Assembly: GCF_014851905.1 (NCBI RefSeq)
Contig: NZ_JACVAQ010000002.1
Coordinates: 992,001 to 1,056,000 of the forward strand
From: Pseudomonas sp. PDM14
Lineage (GTDB): Bacteria > Pseudomonadota > Gammaproteobacteria > Pseudomonadales > Pseudomonadaceae
DNA length: 64,000 bases
Reading direction: 5' to 3'
The position numbers and the translations under genes are program-made. The notes below the pieces were generated by a model that saw nothing but the letters and a program-made list of their open reading frames with translations, ran no database searches and was not told where the DNA came from. Below are positions 35,440 through 44,650 of the stretch, piece by piece; the first letter of the stretch is position 1; every line of letters begins with the position of its first letter.

Positions 35440-35440
35440 T
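35285..35440. repeat. Terminal-inverted-repeat element, copy B (about 156 bp)
   Basis: The ends are imperfect inverted repeats: AGAACCTGCTCAAAGTCT at 35285 and AGACTTTGAACAGGTGCT ending at 35440. The core shares GAAGCGCAGTTTACGA, GTAAATGAGCATTC and AACGC.G.ATG..CGAC with copy A at 46474-46644. The right end touches the fadD2 stop codon (TAA, 35440-35442). It codes no protein. See copy A. Confidence 0.8.
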
Positions 35441-37128
35441 TAGGCGATGTCGCGCAGCTCGCGGCGCAGGATCTTGCCGACCGGGGTCATCGGCAGCGAT
35501 TCCCTGAGGACGATATGCTTGGGCACCTTGTAACCGGTGAAATTCTCCCGGCAATAGGCCTTGAGCTCTTCCACCGTCACGCCACCTTCACGCGGCACGA
35601 CGAACAGCTTGACCGCCTCGCCGGATTTCTCGTCCGGCACGCCGATGGCTGCACAGCTGGCGACCTTCGGGTGAGCCATGACCACATCCTCGATCTCGTT
35701 CGGGTACACGTTGAAGCCCGAGACGATGATCATGTCCTTCTTGCGGTCGACGATGCGTACGTAGCCGTCCGGGTCGATCACCGCGATGTCGCCGGTCTTG
35801 AACCAGCCTTCGGCGTCGAGCACTTCGGCGGTCGCCTCTTCGCGCTGCCAGTAGCCCTTCATCACCTGCGGGCCCTTGATGCACAACTCGCCCCGTTCGC
35901 CGAGCGGCTGCTCGAGGCCATCGTCGTCGATCACCTTGAGCGTGGTACCCGCCACCGGAATACCCACGGTACCCAGGCGCGCCAGTTCACCGTAGCAGTT
36001 GGTAGTGGCGACCGGCGAGGTTTCGGTCAGGCCGTAGCCCTCGACGATGGCGCAACCGGTGACTTCCTGCCAGCGCTCGGCGGTGGCCTTGACCAGCGCG
36101 GTGCCGCCGGAGTTGGTCAGCTTGAGGCGGGAGAAATCGAGGTTCTTGAACTCCGGATTGTCCATCAGCGCGACGAACAGGGTGTTCAGGCCCAGCAACG
36201 CGGAGAACTGCCACTTGCCCAGCTCTTTGACGAAGCCGGGAATGTCGCGCGGGTTGGTGATCAGCACGTTGTGGTTGCCGCTGACCATCATGCACATGCA
36301 GTTCGCGGTGAAGGCATAGATATGGTAGAGCGGCAGCGGCGCGATCATGATCTCGCCGCCCTCCTTCATCAGCGGCATGCCGTCTTCGCCGGTCTGCTGC
36401 AAGCAGTTGTGCACTTGCTGCATGTTCGCCACCAGGTTGCCGTGGGTCAGCATCGCGCCCTTGGCCACGCCGGTGGTGCCGCCGGTGTACTGCAGCACGG
36501 CGATGTCGTCGAGACCGACCTTGACCGGCTTGAGCCCGTGGCCCTGGCCCTGACGCAGCACGCTCTTGAACGACAGTGCCTGGGGCAGATGGTAGTCCGG
36601 CACCATCTTCTTGACCTTCTTCACCACGGTGTTGACCAGCCAGCCCTTGAGGCTCGGCAGCATGTCACCGAGGCGTGCCTCGATCAGGTACTCGATCTCG
36701 CTGTCGGGCAGGGCGTCCTGCACCGATTTGCCGAACGTATTGAGGTACACCAGGGCACGCACGCCGGCGTCCTTGAACTGGTGACGCATCTCGCGCACGG
36801 TGTACAGCGGGTTGGTGTTGACCACGATCAGGCCGGCGCGCATGGCACCGAACACCGCGATCGGGTACTGCAGGATGTTGGGCATCTGCACGGCGATGCG
36901 GTCGCCGGGCTTAAGATCGGTGTTCTTCTGCAGCCAGGCGGCGAATGCTCCGGAGTAGCGCTCCAGCTCGGCGTAGGTAAGCGTCACGCCGAGGTTGCTG
37001 AAGGCCGGGCGATCGGCGAATTTCTTGCAGGAGCGCTCGAAGACTTCGACCACCGAGCGGTAGGTGGAAAAATCCAGTTGGCTAGCGACGCCGGCCGGGC
37101 GCTTGTCGTCCCAGAAGTCAGGTTGCAT
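35440..37128 (-). CDS. fadD2: Long-chain fatty acid-CoA ligase FadD2
   Basis: 562 residues, clearly paralogous to the downstream fadD1 along its whole length. The P-loop is YTGGTTGVAKGAMLTH, the adenylate motif is EGYGLTETSP, and the C-terminal lysine region is ..VGKILRRELRDIA. It activates fatty acids for beta-oxidation or PHA synthesis. The stop codon TAA abuts a repeat element. It diverges from a lipase-like hydrolase across about 220 bases. Confidence 0.92.
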   Translation of the reverse strand: MQPDFWDDKRPAGVASQLDFSTYRSVVEVFERSCKKFADRPAFSNLGVTLTYAELERYSGAFAAWLQKNTDLKPGDRIAVQMPNILQYPIAVFGAMRAGLIVVNTNPLYTVREMRHQFKDAGVRALVYLNTFGKSVQDALPDSEIEYLIEARLGDMLPSLKGWLVNTVVKKVKKMVPDYHLPQALSFKSVLRQGQGHGLKPVKVGLDDIAVLQYTGGTTGVAKGAMLTHGNLVANMQQVHNCLQQTGEDGMPLMKEGGEIMIAPLPLYHIYAFTANCMCMMVSGNHNVLITNPRDIPGFVKELGKWQFSALLGLNTLFVALMDNPEFKNLDFSRLKLTNSGGTALVKATAERWQEVTGCAIVEGYGLTETSPVATTNCYGELARLGTVGIPVAGTTLKVIDDDGLEQPLGERGELCIKGPQVMKGYWQREEATAEVLDAEGWFKTGDIAVIDPDGYVRIVDRKKDMIIVSGFNVYPNEIEDVVMAHPKVASCAAIGVPDEKSGEAVKLFVVPREGGVTVEELKAYCRENFTGYKVPKHIVLRESLPMTPVGKILRRELRDIA

Positions 37129-37347
37129 TGTTCTTGTTCCCCTTGACCTGAATGTGTCTGAAGCTTCCCGTCTGGCGGGAAAAGCTTTCCCGAACTTAAC
37201 AGCTATGCGGTGTCAGGCAAATAGTTCGGGGCGCGTCATTGATACCGTGAATTTCAGAGCTGCCGCCGACCGTGCCAACAGGCAGACTAGGCGGGTCGTG
37301 ATGCCCTGTGCACAATGCACGGACTTTTCATGCAGGGATGTCTTCAC

Positions 37348-38307
37348 ATGCGCCAAGAGGCCTTCTGGTTGCCCGCCAGCGACGGGACCCAGCTGTACGT
37401 CAACCGCTGGTTCGCCGACACCGCGCCAAAGGCGGTGGTGATGATCGCCCACGGCATGGCCGAGCACAGCGCGCGCTACGCCCGCGTGGCCGAGGCGCTG
37501 GTCGCCGATGGCTTCGAGGTGTACGCCCACGACCAGCGTGGCCATGGCCGCACGGCCGAACACGGCACGCTCGGCCACTACGCCGACGCCGATGGCTGGG
37601 CCAAAGTGGTCGACGACCTCTCCAGCCTCAATCACCTGATTCGCCAGCAGCACCCGCAGGCGCCGATCCTCCTGCTGGCGCACAGCATGGGCAGCTACAT
37701 CGGCATGGCCTACCTGATGCAGCACAGCTGCAGCCTGCAGGGCGTGATTCTCTCCGGCTCCAACTACCAATCCATCGGCCTGTACAACATCGCCAGGCAG
37801 CTGGTGCGCTTCGAACGCTGGCGCCTGGGGCCGAAGGCGCCCAGCACGCTGATCGATTTCCTCTCGTTCGGCTCGTTCAACAAGGCCTTCAAGCCCAACC
37901 GCACCGATTTCGACTGGCTCAGCCGCGATCCGGCCGAAGTCGACAAGTACGTCGCCGACCCGCTCTGTGGTTTCAGCTGCAGCACCCAGCTGTGGTGGGA
38001 CCTGATGGGCGGCTTCCAGCAGATCACCCCACTCGACAACCTGGCGCAGATCGACAGCGAGCTGCCGCTACTGGTCACCGGCGGCGACTGTGACCCGGTC
38101 AGCCAGGGCAAGCGTCTTGCCGATCTGGCCGATGCATTGCGCACGGCCGGCATGCGCCATGTCGATCTGAAGATCTACCCGCACGCCCGTCACGAGCTGC
38201 TCAACGAGAGCAACCGCGACGAGGTCACCCGCGATCTGCGCGACTGGCTCAACGCGGCGCTCAGCCGCAGCCGCTCGTGCCCCACACCTGCCGAGGAAAC
38301 CCCATGA
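37348..38307 (+). CDS. Lysophospholipase-like alpha/beta hydrolase
   Basis: 319 residues from ATG 37348 (MRQEAFWLPASDGTQLYVNR); ATGs at 37315 and 37330 are alternatives with poorer context. It is a monoacylglycerol lipase/PldB type hydrolase: ..IAHGMAEHSARYARVAEAL.., nucleophile elbow LAHSMGSY, Asp in GGDCDPVS and His in PHARHELLNE. It releases fatty acids from lipids. It overlaps phaJ by four bases (ATGA), so the two are translationally coupled, and it diverges from fadD2. Together the block handles lipid release, activation and use. Confidence 0.88.
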   Translation: MRQEAFWLPASDGTQLYVNRWFADTAPKAVVMIAHGMAEHSARYARVAEALVADGFEVYAHDQRGHGRTAEHGTLGHYADADGWAKVVDDLSSLNHLIRQQHPQAPILLLAHSMGSYIGMAYLMQHSCSLQGVILSGSNYQSIGLYNIARQLVRFERWRLGPKAPSTLIDFLSFGSFNKAFKPNRTDFDWLSRDPAEVDKYVADPLCGFSCSTQLWWDLMGGFQQITPLDNLAQIDSELPLLVTGGDCDPVSQGKRLADLADALRTAGMRHVDLKIYPHARHELLNESNRDEVTRDLRDWLNAALSRSRSCPTPAEETP

Positions 38308-38774
38308 CCCAGGTCACCAACATCCCATACGAAGCCCTCGAAGTCGGCCAGCAGGCGAGCTTCGACAAGCTCGTCGAAGAGCGCGACATCCAGCTGTTCG
38401 CCGCGGTCTCCGGCGACAACAACCCGGTGCACCTGGACGCCGCCTTCGCTGCCGAGACGATGTTCAAGGAGCGTATTGCCCATGGCATGTTCAGCGGCGC
38501 GCTGATCAGTGCGGCCATCGCCTGCCGCCTGCCTGGGCCGGGCACCATCTACCTGGGTCAGAGCCTGAAGTTCACCCGCCCGGTGAAGCTCGGCGACAAC
38601 CTGACGGTGAAGCTGGAAGTGCTGGAAAAGCTGCCCAAGGGCCGCGTGAAACTGGCCACCCGCGTGTTCAACCAGAACGGTGAGCAGGTGGTCGACGGTG
38701 AAGCCGAAGTGCTCGCCCCGCGCGCCGAACAGACGGTGACCATGCCGGACATGCCCACCGTCGCCATCGGCTGA
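38304..38774 (+). CDS. phaJ1: (R)-specific enoyl-CoA hydratase PhaJ (MaoC family)
   Basis: 156 residues from ATG 38304. The MaoC hydratase-2 motif is visible: ..FAAVSGDNNPVHLDAAFA.. with the catalytic Asp and His, then ..RIAHGMFSGALISAAIA.. and ..GPGTIYLGQSLKFTRPVKLGD.. It hydrates trans-2-enoyl-CoA to (R)-3-hydroxyacyl-CoA, linking beta-oxidation to polyhydroxyalkanoate synthesis. Sequence and position next to the lysophospholipase gene resemble P. aeruginosa PhaJ1 (PA3302, from memory). Confidence 0.9.
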   Translation: MTQVTNIPYEALEVGQQASFDKLVEERDIQLFAAVSGDNNPVHLDAAFAAETMFKERIAHGMFSGALISAAIACRLPGPGTIYLGQSLKFTRPVKLGDNLTVKLEVLEKLPKGRVKLATRVFNQNGEQVVDGEAEVLAPRAEQTVTMPDMPTVAIG

Positions 38775-38784
38775 TCACCCAGGC

Positions 38785-38807
38785 GCCCTCGCCTAGCGGC
38801 CGAGGGC
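38785..38807. terminator. Possible hairpin between phaJ and the converging efflux operon
   Basis: GCCCTCG and CGAGGGC form a 7-base stem around a 9-base loop. No T-run follows, so it is a weak candidate. Confidence 0.35.
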
Positions 38808-38816
38808 ACGCGCCGC

Positions 38817-39716
38817 TCAGTGCGGCGCGCCTGCGTCCTGCGCCGACTCCGGCGCCGCCTGTAGCGCACCGACCTTCACGCTCGCGGTCATCCCCGCACT
38901 CAGTGGCAGGTGCTGCGGCTTTTCGTCCAGACGAATGCGCACCGGGATGCGCTGGGCCAGGCGCACCCAGTTGAAAGTCGGTTCGACGTTGGCCAGCAGT
39001 TGCCCGTCCGGGCTGGCGTTGCGGTCGGTGATGCCGCGACTGATGCTTTCCACCGTGCCGGCCAGCGGCTCGCCGCTGCTCATCAGCCACACCTGCACCG
39101 GCGCGCCGACGGCGATGCCGGGCAGCTTGGTTTCCTCGAAATAGGCCTGCACGTAGAACGACTGGTCGTCGACCAGCGCCATCACCGCCTGCCCGGCCTG
39201 CACGTAGTTGCCCTGGGCCAGGTGCAGATTGGTGATCTGCCCGGCACGCGGCGCGCGCACCTCGCTGCGTGCCAGGTTGAGTTCGGCGATCTTCTGTTCG
39301 GCCAGCGCCTCACGGTACTCGCCACGGGCGACATCGGCGGTGATCTGCGCGTTCTCGCGCAACTCCGCGCTGATCGCCTGCGGACCGAGGTGGGCACGGC
39401 GCGAGGCCTCGTGCTCACGCAGGCGCAATTGATGGTGACGGGTTTCGGCCAGCGCCTTGGCCTTGTCCAGCGCCGCCTGGTAGCGCTCGCGGTCGATGCT
39501 CATCAACACCTCGCCCTTCGCCACCTGCTGGTTGTCGTGCACGCGCAGCTCGACCACCCAGCCGGACACATCCGGGGCGATGGTCACCACATCGGCGCGC
39601 ACCCGGGCGTCGCGGGTCCAGGGCGACAGCATGTAGTGCTGCCACAGCCAGTAGCCGGCCAATATGGCCACGGCAACCAGGCTCAGGGTAATCACGACTC
39701 GCAGGGTCGCTCGCAT
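38817..39716 (-). CDS. AaeA-like efflux membrane fusion protein
   Basis: 299 residues from ATG 39716; the adjacent ATG 39719 adds one residue, but GAGGAG spacing fits 39716 better. One N-terminal helix is followed by the HlyD pattern: ..SPWTRDARVRADVVTIAPDVSG.. (typical of AaeA/fusaric-acid pumps), coiled coil, lipoyl domain and ..FYVQAYFEETKLPGI.. It connects the FUSC pump to an outer-membrane channel. It is the last gene of the aaeB-aaeX-aaeA-like operon. Confidence 0.9.
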   Translation of the reverse strand: MRATLRVVITLSLVAVAILAGYWLWQHYMLSPWTRDARVRADVVTIAPDVSGWVVELRVHDNQQVAKGEVLMSIDRERYQAALDKAKALAETRHHQLRLREHEASRRAHLGPQAISAELRENAQITADVARGEYREALAEQKIAELNLARSEVRAPRAGQITNLHLAQGNYVQAGQAVMALVDDQSFYVQAYFEETKLPGIAVGAPVQVWLMSSGEPLAGTVESISRGITDRNASPDGQLLANVEPTFNWVRLAQRIPVRIRLDEKPQHLPLSAGMTASVKVGALQAAPESAQDAGAPH

Positions 39717-39726
39717 CATTCTCTCC

Positions 39727-39933
39727 TCACCAGGCGGACAGCAACGCCACCAGCGCCGCCAATACACAGACGTACAGGGCGCAGTCGAACAGCGCCTCGT
39801 GCCAGATCCAGCGCGCCACGCCGAGTTGCTGCAAACCCAGGCGCAGCACGCCGGTCAGCAGCAGGGCGAGCAGCGCATACAGCAGCATCGGGCTGAGCAG
39901 CACGCCGCCCAGCGCCCATTCACGCAATGCCAT
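39727..39933 (-). CDS. DUF1656 small membrane protein (AaeX-like)
   Basis: 68 residues from ATG 39933 (MALREWALGGVLLSPMLLYA). Two transmembrane helices, the size and pattern of DUF1656/AaeX proteins, which always accompany FUSC-type pumps. It overlaps the end of the FUSC gene by 14 bases and precedes the fusion protein gene by 10 bases. Confidence 0.88.
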   Translation of the reverse strand: MALREWALGGVLLSPMLLYALLALLLTGVLRLGLQQLGVARWIWHEALFDCALYVCVLAALVALLSAW

Positions 39934-41908
39934 GCAGTTCTCCTTGTCGTTCACACCACTGCCGCCAGCCATTGCGCAGCTGCAGCAACGCGGCCTGGGC
40001 CAGTCGCACTTCCACGGTATTGGGCTGCGCCTGGAGGGCGTTGAGCAGTTCTTCGGCCGTGTGTTCCAGGGCGTCTATCTGCGCCAACTGCGGCCCGGCG
40101 CGCAACGCCTGCTCCAGGCTGCGCCAGAAACGCTGCTCGGCTTTGCCCAGCGGCACCTGGGCGACCGCCAGGCAGCCACGCAGGTGCAGCAGCTCGTCAC
40201 CGAGGTCGAGGCTGGCCACGCCGTCATCCCAGCGGCTGCGCGTTTCGCTCGGCAGGATCGGGTAATGCCGCGCCAGCTGCAGCAGACGGTCGGCGATACG
40301 CCCGCCAAACCAGTTGTCCGCGCCATGCAGCGAGCGCGAGGTCAGCCGCGCCAGGTCATCCAGGGTCGCGCGCAGCAGGCGCCGGCCGTGCCACACCGGG
40401 TTGCGCAGCACTACCAGGCGGAAGGCCAGCACCGCGCAACCGACGCCGAAGAGCATGGCCAGCGACTCATTGAGGAAGAAGGCCACGTCGTAGCGCATTT
40501 CGTTCTGCGGTGCGCAGAGCACGATCATGTGCAGGCAGAACGCCGTCGCGGTGCCGGCGATCTGCGGCTTGACCATGCCCAGCGCGCCGAAGAACAGCGG
40601 CACGCCCAGCGCCAGGCACAGCAGCGGAAAGCTGCTCAGTTGCGGCAGCAGCAGTTGGCCGACGACGAACGCCACCGGCACCGCGTAGAGAATCCCGCGC
40701 AGGAAGCTGAAGCCGATCTGCTCGGCGTTCTCACGGCTGGCGAACAGGCTGCAGACCACGCTGGCCAGCAGCAGCGCGCCACTGGCGGCAGGCCAGCCGG
40801 TGAGCAGCCAGAAGGCGGACAACACGACGAAGGTCAGGGCGCTGCGCAGGCCATACACCGCGGCGGTCTGCGGATCACGGTGCCAGGACAGCGCCGGTGG
40901 CGCATCCACCGGCGCCACGCCCCGCTCCACCGCCAGCATCGCCTCGCGCGCCTGTTCGAAGCGGCTCAACAGCAGCGCCAGACGCGCCAGACAGAACTGC
41001 CGCGCCGGCGGATGGCGAGCGTCCTGCGACTCGGCCTGCAAGCGCTCGCGCAACGGCTGCACCTGAGCGGTATCAGGCTCCAGCAGCGCCGCCTGCACTT
41101 CGCTCAGCCAGGGCGCCAGACCCAAGGCCTCGATGGGCGACAGCTCACGCCATTGCCGTGCCACCCCACGCGCCAAACGCAGCAGGCCGAGCAGATCGCG
41201 GGTCAGCACACGCAGGGCACGGCCGCGCTGGCGACCACGCTCGCCCTCGAACCAGGCGTGTTCACGCTGGGCATCCACCGCGACGATGCGCCCAAGCACT
41301 TCCAGCAACCCCTGACGCCCCTGCGGCGCACCACTCAGCGCGCCGCTGACCGACTGCATGCCGGCCTGCCAGGTGGCCCGCGCCTGCTGCGCCAGTTGGT
41401 GCTCCACCCGTTGCGGCCAGAGCAGCGCACTGGTCGCCGTGGCACAGAGGATGCCCAGGCAGATTTCCGTGCAGCGCGCCACCGCCTGGTCGAACACCGT
41501 CAGCGGCTGACTGATCGCCGGCAAACAGATGATCGCCACCGTGTAGCCGGCGAGCACGAAGGCATAGGCCCAGGCACTGCGCAGCAGCGTCGAAGCGGCC
41601 GTGCACAGCCCCAGCCACAGCGCCATCACCAGCAGAAACAGCCAGGGCGCCTGATCCAGCACCCCCATGAACAGCACCGACATGAAGGTGCCGACCAACG
41701 TGCCCAGCAGCCGCGCCAGGCCCTTCTGCACCACCATGCCGGACAATGGCTGGGCGACGATGAACGCCGTCATCAGCGCCCACTGCGGTTGCTCCAGACC
41801 GAAACGGAACGCACACCACAACGCCAACCCGCCGCCAAGCAAGGTCTTGCAGGCGAATTGCAGGGCGGCACGGCTGGGGGCGAAGAAGACCGGCAAAAAC
41901 TCACGCAC
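39920..41908 (-). CDS. FUSC-family aromatic acid efflux pump (AaeB-like)
   Basis: About 662 residues from GTG 41908 (VREFLPVFFAPSRAALQFAC), chosen over the extreme ATG 41986 because the family starts close to the first helix. Two blocks of about five or six helices each (about 15-165 and 355-495), each followed by a soluble region, match fusaric-acid-resistance/AaeB proteins. Such pumps export aromatic carboxylic acids. It is the first gene of the operon and diverges from a TetR gene across 155 bases containing strong palindromes. Confidence 0.88.
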   Translation of the reverse strand: MREFLPVFFAPSRAALQFACKTLLGGGLALWCAFRFGLEQPQWALMTAFIVAQPLSGMVVQKGLARLLGTLVGTFMSVLFMGVLDQAPWLFLLVMALWLGLCTAASTLLRSAWAYAFVLAGYTVAIICLPAISQPLTVFDQAVARCTEICLGILCATATSALLWPQRVEHQLAQQARATWQAGMQSVSGALSGAPQGRQGLLEVLGRIVAVDAQREHAWFEGERGRQRGRALRVLTRDLLGLLRLARGVARQWRELSPIEALGLAPWLSEVQAALLEPDTAQVQPLRERLQAESQDARHPPARQFCLARLALLLSRFEQAREAMLAVERGVAPVDAPPALSWHRDPQTAAVYGLRSALTFVVLSAFWLLTGWPAASGALLLASVVCSLFASRENAEQIGFSFLRGILYAVPVAFVVGQLLLPQLSSFPLLCLALGVPLFFGALGMVKPQIAGTATAFCLHMIVLCAPQNEMRYDVAFFLNESLAMLFGVGCAVLAFRLVVLRNPVWHGRRLLRATLDDLARLTSRSLHGADNWFGGRIADRLLQLARHYPILPSETRSRWDDGVASLDLGDELLHLRGCLAVAQVPLGKAEQRFWRSLEQALRAGPQLAQIDALEHTAEELLNALQAQPNTVEVRLAQAALLQLRNGWRQWCERQGELHGIA

Positions 41909-41971
41909 GGCGGTTACCTGAGGATGTCCTATCTGAACATAGCGGGTTCTGCGAAGAAATTTACAACCATA

Positions 41972-41991
41972 GCTAATTATTAGCAAGCTAA
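41972..41991. promoter_or_regulatory. Repeated GCTAA/TTAGC half-sites in the divergent efflux promoter
   Basis: GCTAA, TTAGC and GCTAA occur within 20 bases (GCTAATTATTAGCAAGCTAA), a near-palindrome plus a third half-site. It lies 64 bases upstream of the FUSC gene start and may be its operator. Confidence 0.45.
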
Positions 41992-42034
41992 CATAAATCC
42001 CGAAAAACGCAGACCGATCAACGGCGGTTGAAAT

Positions 42035-42056
42035 TAATTAACTAAGTAGTTAATTA
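42035..42056. promoter_or_regulatory. Probable TetR operator
   Basis: Perfect inverted repeat: TAATTAACTA, spacer AG, TAGTTAATTA. It ends seven bases before the TetR start codon (42064), a typical autoregulation position. GTTAA/TTAAC half-sites are known for the E. coli YbiH/CecR regulators of similar ABC-efflux operons. Confidence 0.7.
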
Positions 42057-42063
42057 TCTGGAC

Positions 42064-42717
42064 ATGACGACATCAAACCCTTCCAGCAGACCTTCACGCG
42101 CCCCTGGCCGTCCAACCGGCGATACCCAGGCGCAGCGCCAGCAGCTGCTCGACATCGCCACCGAGCGCTTCGCCCACCACGGCATCCAGGCCACCAGCCT
42201 GCGCGCCATCGCCGACCAGGCCGGCGTTACCCCCGCCCTGCTCAACTACTACTTCGGCAACAAGCAGAAGCTGGTCGATGCGATGGTCGAGGAGCGTTTC
42301 ATGCCGCTGGTACTGCACGCCTCGGAAAGCTTGGCGCAGGCCGGTGACGATCCCCATGCACTGGTCGCCGCCTTCATCCGCGACATGAGCCGCACGGCCG
42401 TCGAGCACCCGTGGATTTCCCAGCTGTGGGTGCGCGAAATCCTCTGCGAAGGTGGCCTGCTGCGCGAACGCCTGATGCAGCGTGTGGCGCCGCTGGTCCC
42501 GCTGTTGCTGGCCCAGCGCTTCGCCGAAGCCCAGGCCCGCGGCGCACTGAATGCCGATCTCGACCCACGCCTGATGGTGGTGTCACTGATCGGCCTGACC
42601 ATCCTGCCCTATGCCGCCGCGCCGATCTGGCGTGGCGTGTTCGCCAACCCGCAGATCGGCGACGACGCGCTGATCACCCACACCCTCGCCCTGCTGCGGC
42701 AGGGCATGGAGCCCTGA
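42064..42717 (+). CDS. TetR family regulator (YbiH/CecR-like)
   Basis: 217 residues. The N-terminal helix-turn-helix reads ..LDIATERFAHHGIQATSLRA.. and ..VTPALLNYYFGNKQKLVDAM.. The C-terminal domain (from about residue 85) is the DUF1956-like ligand-binding type seen in YbiH/CecR. The next gene's ATG follows the stop directly, so it is the first gene of the HlyD-ABC operon it probably represses. The palindrome at 42035-42056 is its likely binding site. It may also control the divergent FUSC operon. Confidence 0.9.
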   Translation: MTTSNPSSRPSRAPGRPTGDTQAQRQQLLDIATERFAHHGIQATSLRAIADQAGVTPALLNYYFGNKQKLVDAMVEERFMPLVLHASESLAQAGDDPHALVAAFIRDMSRTAVEHPWISQLWVREILCEGGLLRERLMQRVAPLVPLLLAQRFAEAQARGALNADLDPRLMVVSLIGLTILPYAAAPIWRGVFANPQIGDDALITHTLALLRQGMEP

Positions 42718-43725
42718 ATGCGCACTGCCCCGATACTCCTCGTGCTACTCGCCGCTCTCGGCGGTTGCAGCGGCACCGATGAAGAACTGCTCGGCAGCCT
42801 GGAATGGGACCGCGTCGGCCTGCCCGCCGAAGCCTCGGAAACCATCCTCGCCTGGAACGTGGCCGAAGGCGACGTGGTCGAGCCCGGTCAACTGCTGCTC
42901 GAACTCGACCCGCGCCGCCAGGACGCGCGCATTGCCCAGGCCCAGGGCGAGGTGGACCAGGCCGTGGCGCGCCTGGCCGAACTGAGCAACGGCGCCCGTG
43001 CCGAAACCATCGACGCGGCCCAGGCCACCCTGGCGCGCAACCGTGCCGAACAGCGCGATGCCGAGCGCAACTTCCAGCGCATCGCCGCCCTGTACCAGCG
43101 CGGCCAGGTGGCCATCGCCGAACAGGACCGCTCGCGCGCCGCCCGCGACCAGGCCAACGCCGCCACGCGCAATGCCGAGGCGCAGTTGCGCGAGTTGACC
43201 AACGGCACGCGCCCGGAGCAGCTGGAACAGGCCGCCGCCGCGCTGCAGAGCGCCCGCGCCAACCTCGCCCACCTGCAGGTCAGCCGTGACCACCTGAGCC
43301 TGCGCGCGCCGCGGGCCGGGCGTGTCGACTCGCTGCCGTTCAAGGTCGGCGACCAACCGCCAGCCGGCGCCGAACTGGTCAGCCTGCTGGTTGGCGAGGC
43401 GCCCTACGCACGCATCTTCATCCCCGCCAGCGTGAGGGCGCAGATCCGCATTGGCGATGCCATGCGTGTGCATGTCGAAGGCGTCGACGAGCCGTTCACC
43501 GCCCGCGTGCGCAGCGTGCACAGCGAGGCCAGCTTCACGCCCTACTACGCCCTGACCGGCAACGACGCCAGCCGCCTGATGTACCGCGCCGAGCTGATCA
43601 TCGAAGACCAGGCCGCACGCCAGCTGCCCGCCGGCCTGCCCCTGCACGCCGAGCGCATCGCCCGCGACGATGAGCGCGACAGCACCCCGACCCAGGATCG
43701 CCAGGTGAGCCATGAACAGCCCTGA
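42718..43725 (+). CDS. HlyD-type membrane fusion protein with lipoprotein-like signal (YbhG-like)
   Basis: 335 residues. The N-terminus MRTAPILLVLLAALGGC fits a lipobox (LGGC, Cys 17), unusual but known for such periplasmic adaptors. Lipoyl half-domains flank a long helical hairpin (about 60-195; ..LSNGARAETIDAAQATLARN.. as in YbhG). It links the ABC exporter to the outer membrane. It overlaps the ATPase gene by 14 bases. Confidence 0.88.
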   Translation: MRTAPILLVLLAALGGCSGTDEELLGSLEWDRVGLPAEASETILAWNVAEGDVVEPGQLLLELDPRRQDARIAQAQGEVDQAVARLAELSNGARAETIDAAQATLARNRAEQRDAERNFQRIAALYQRGQVAIAEQDRSRAARDQANAATRNAEAQLRELTNGTRPEQLEQAAAALQSARANLAHLQVSRDHLSLRAPRAGRVDSLPFKVGDQPPAGAELVSLLVGEAPYARIFIPASVRAQIRIGDAMRVHVEGVDEPFTARVRSVHSEASFTPYYALTGNDASRLMYRAELIIEDQAARQLPAGLPLHAERIARDDERDSTPTQDRQVSHEQP

Positions 43726-44650
43726 GGCCGTCATCCAGGCTCGCGGCCTGAGCAAGCGCTTCGGTGCGCTGACCGCGGTCGACCACCTCGACCTCACCGT
43801 GCGCCGCGCCGAAGTGTTCGGCTTTCTCGGCCCCAACGGCTGCGGCAAGTCGACCACCATCCGCATGCTCTGCGGCCTGCTCTTGCCCAGCGAAGGCGAG
43901 ATCGAAGTGCTTGGTTGCCAGATTCCGCGAGACGCCGAAGAGCTGAAACGGCGCATCGGCTACATGACGCAGAAGTTTTCCCTCTACGAAGACCTCAGCG
44001 TCATCGAGAACCTGGAGTTTCTCGCCACCGTGCAGGGCCTGAACAAGCGCGACGCGCGCCAGCGCATCGAGGAGCTGCTCGAGCGCTACTGGCTGGACGA
44101 CCGCCGCAAGCAGATGGCCGGCACCCTCAGCGGCGGGCAGAAACAGCGCCTGGCGCTGGCCGGCGCCGTGCTGCACAAGCCTGACCTGCTGCTGCTCGAC
44201 GAGCCGACCAGTGCCGTCGACCCGCAATCGCGCCGCGAATTCTGGGACTCGCTGTTCGAGCTGGCCGACGCCGGCACCACGCTGCTGGTGTCCACCCACT
44301 ACATGGACGAGGCCGAGCGCTGCACGCGCCTGGGTATCCTCGACGCCGGCCGCCTGGTCGCCGACGGCAGCCCACAGGAGCTGATGGACGCCCTGCCCGG
44401 CCATCCGCTGCTGATCCACTGCGCGCAACCGCGTCAGGCCCAGCGCGCCCTGGAAGGCAACCCGGAGGTGGTGGCGATGGCGCAGATCGGCGCAGCCCTG
44501 CGCGTACTCTGCGCCAGCAGCGAGGCACGCGGCGTGATTGGCCAGAGCCTGCAGCAAGCTGGCATCCAGGCCGACATTGAAGACAGCAGCGCCAATCTGG
44601 AGGACGTCTTCGTCAGCGTCACCCGCAACCCCGTGCAGGCCACGCCATGA
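43712..44650 (+). CDS. ABC exporter ATP-binding protein
   Basis: 312 residues. Walker A is [10 protein letters not shown], the Q-loop is in [13 protein letters not shown], the signature is [13 protein letters not shown], Walker B is [13 protein letters not shown], and the switch His is in [11 protein letters not shown]. Only one ATPase domain is present, whereas E. coli YbhF carries two. It overlaps the permease gene by four bases. It powers drug or small-molecule export. Confidence 0.92.
   Translation: MNSPEAVIQARGLSKRFGALTAVDHLDLTVRRAEVFGFLGPNGCGKSTTIRMLCGLLLPSEGEIEVLGCQIPRDAEELKRRIGYMTQKFSLYEDLSVIENLEFLATVQGLNKRDARQRIEELLERYWLDDRRKQMAGTLSGGQKQRLALAGAVLHKPDLLLLDEPTSAVDPQSRREFWDSLFELADAGTTLLVSTHYMDEAERCTRLGILDAGRLVADGSPQELMDALPGHPLLIHCAQPRQAQRALEGNPEVVAMAQIGAALRVLCASSEARGVIGQSLQQAGIQADIEDSSANLEDVFVSVTRNPVQATP

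Noticed and set aside
35309..35554. An 81-codon minus-strand frame after fadD2
   Set aside because: It overlaps the fadD2 end out of frame and the inverted-repeat element. The similarity to a peptide from the other repeat copy reflects the shared repeat, not a protein family.
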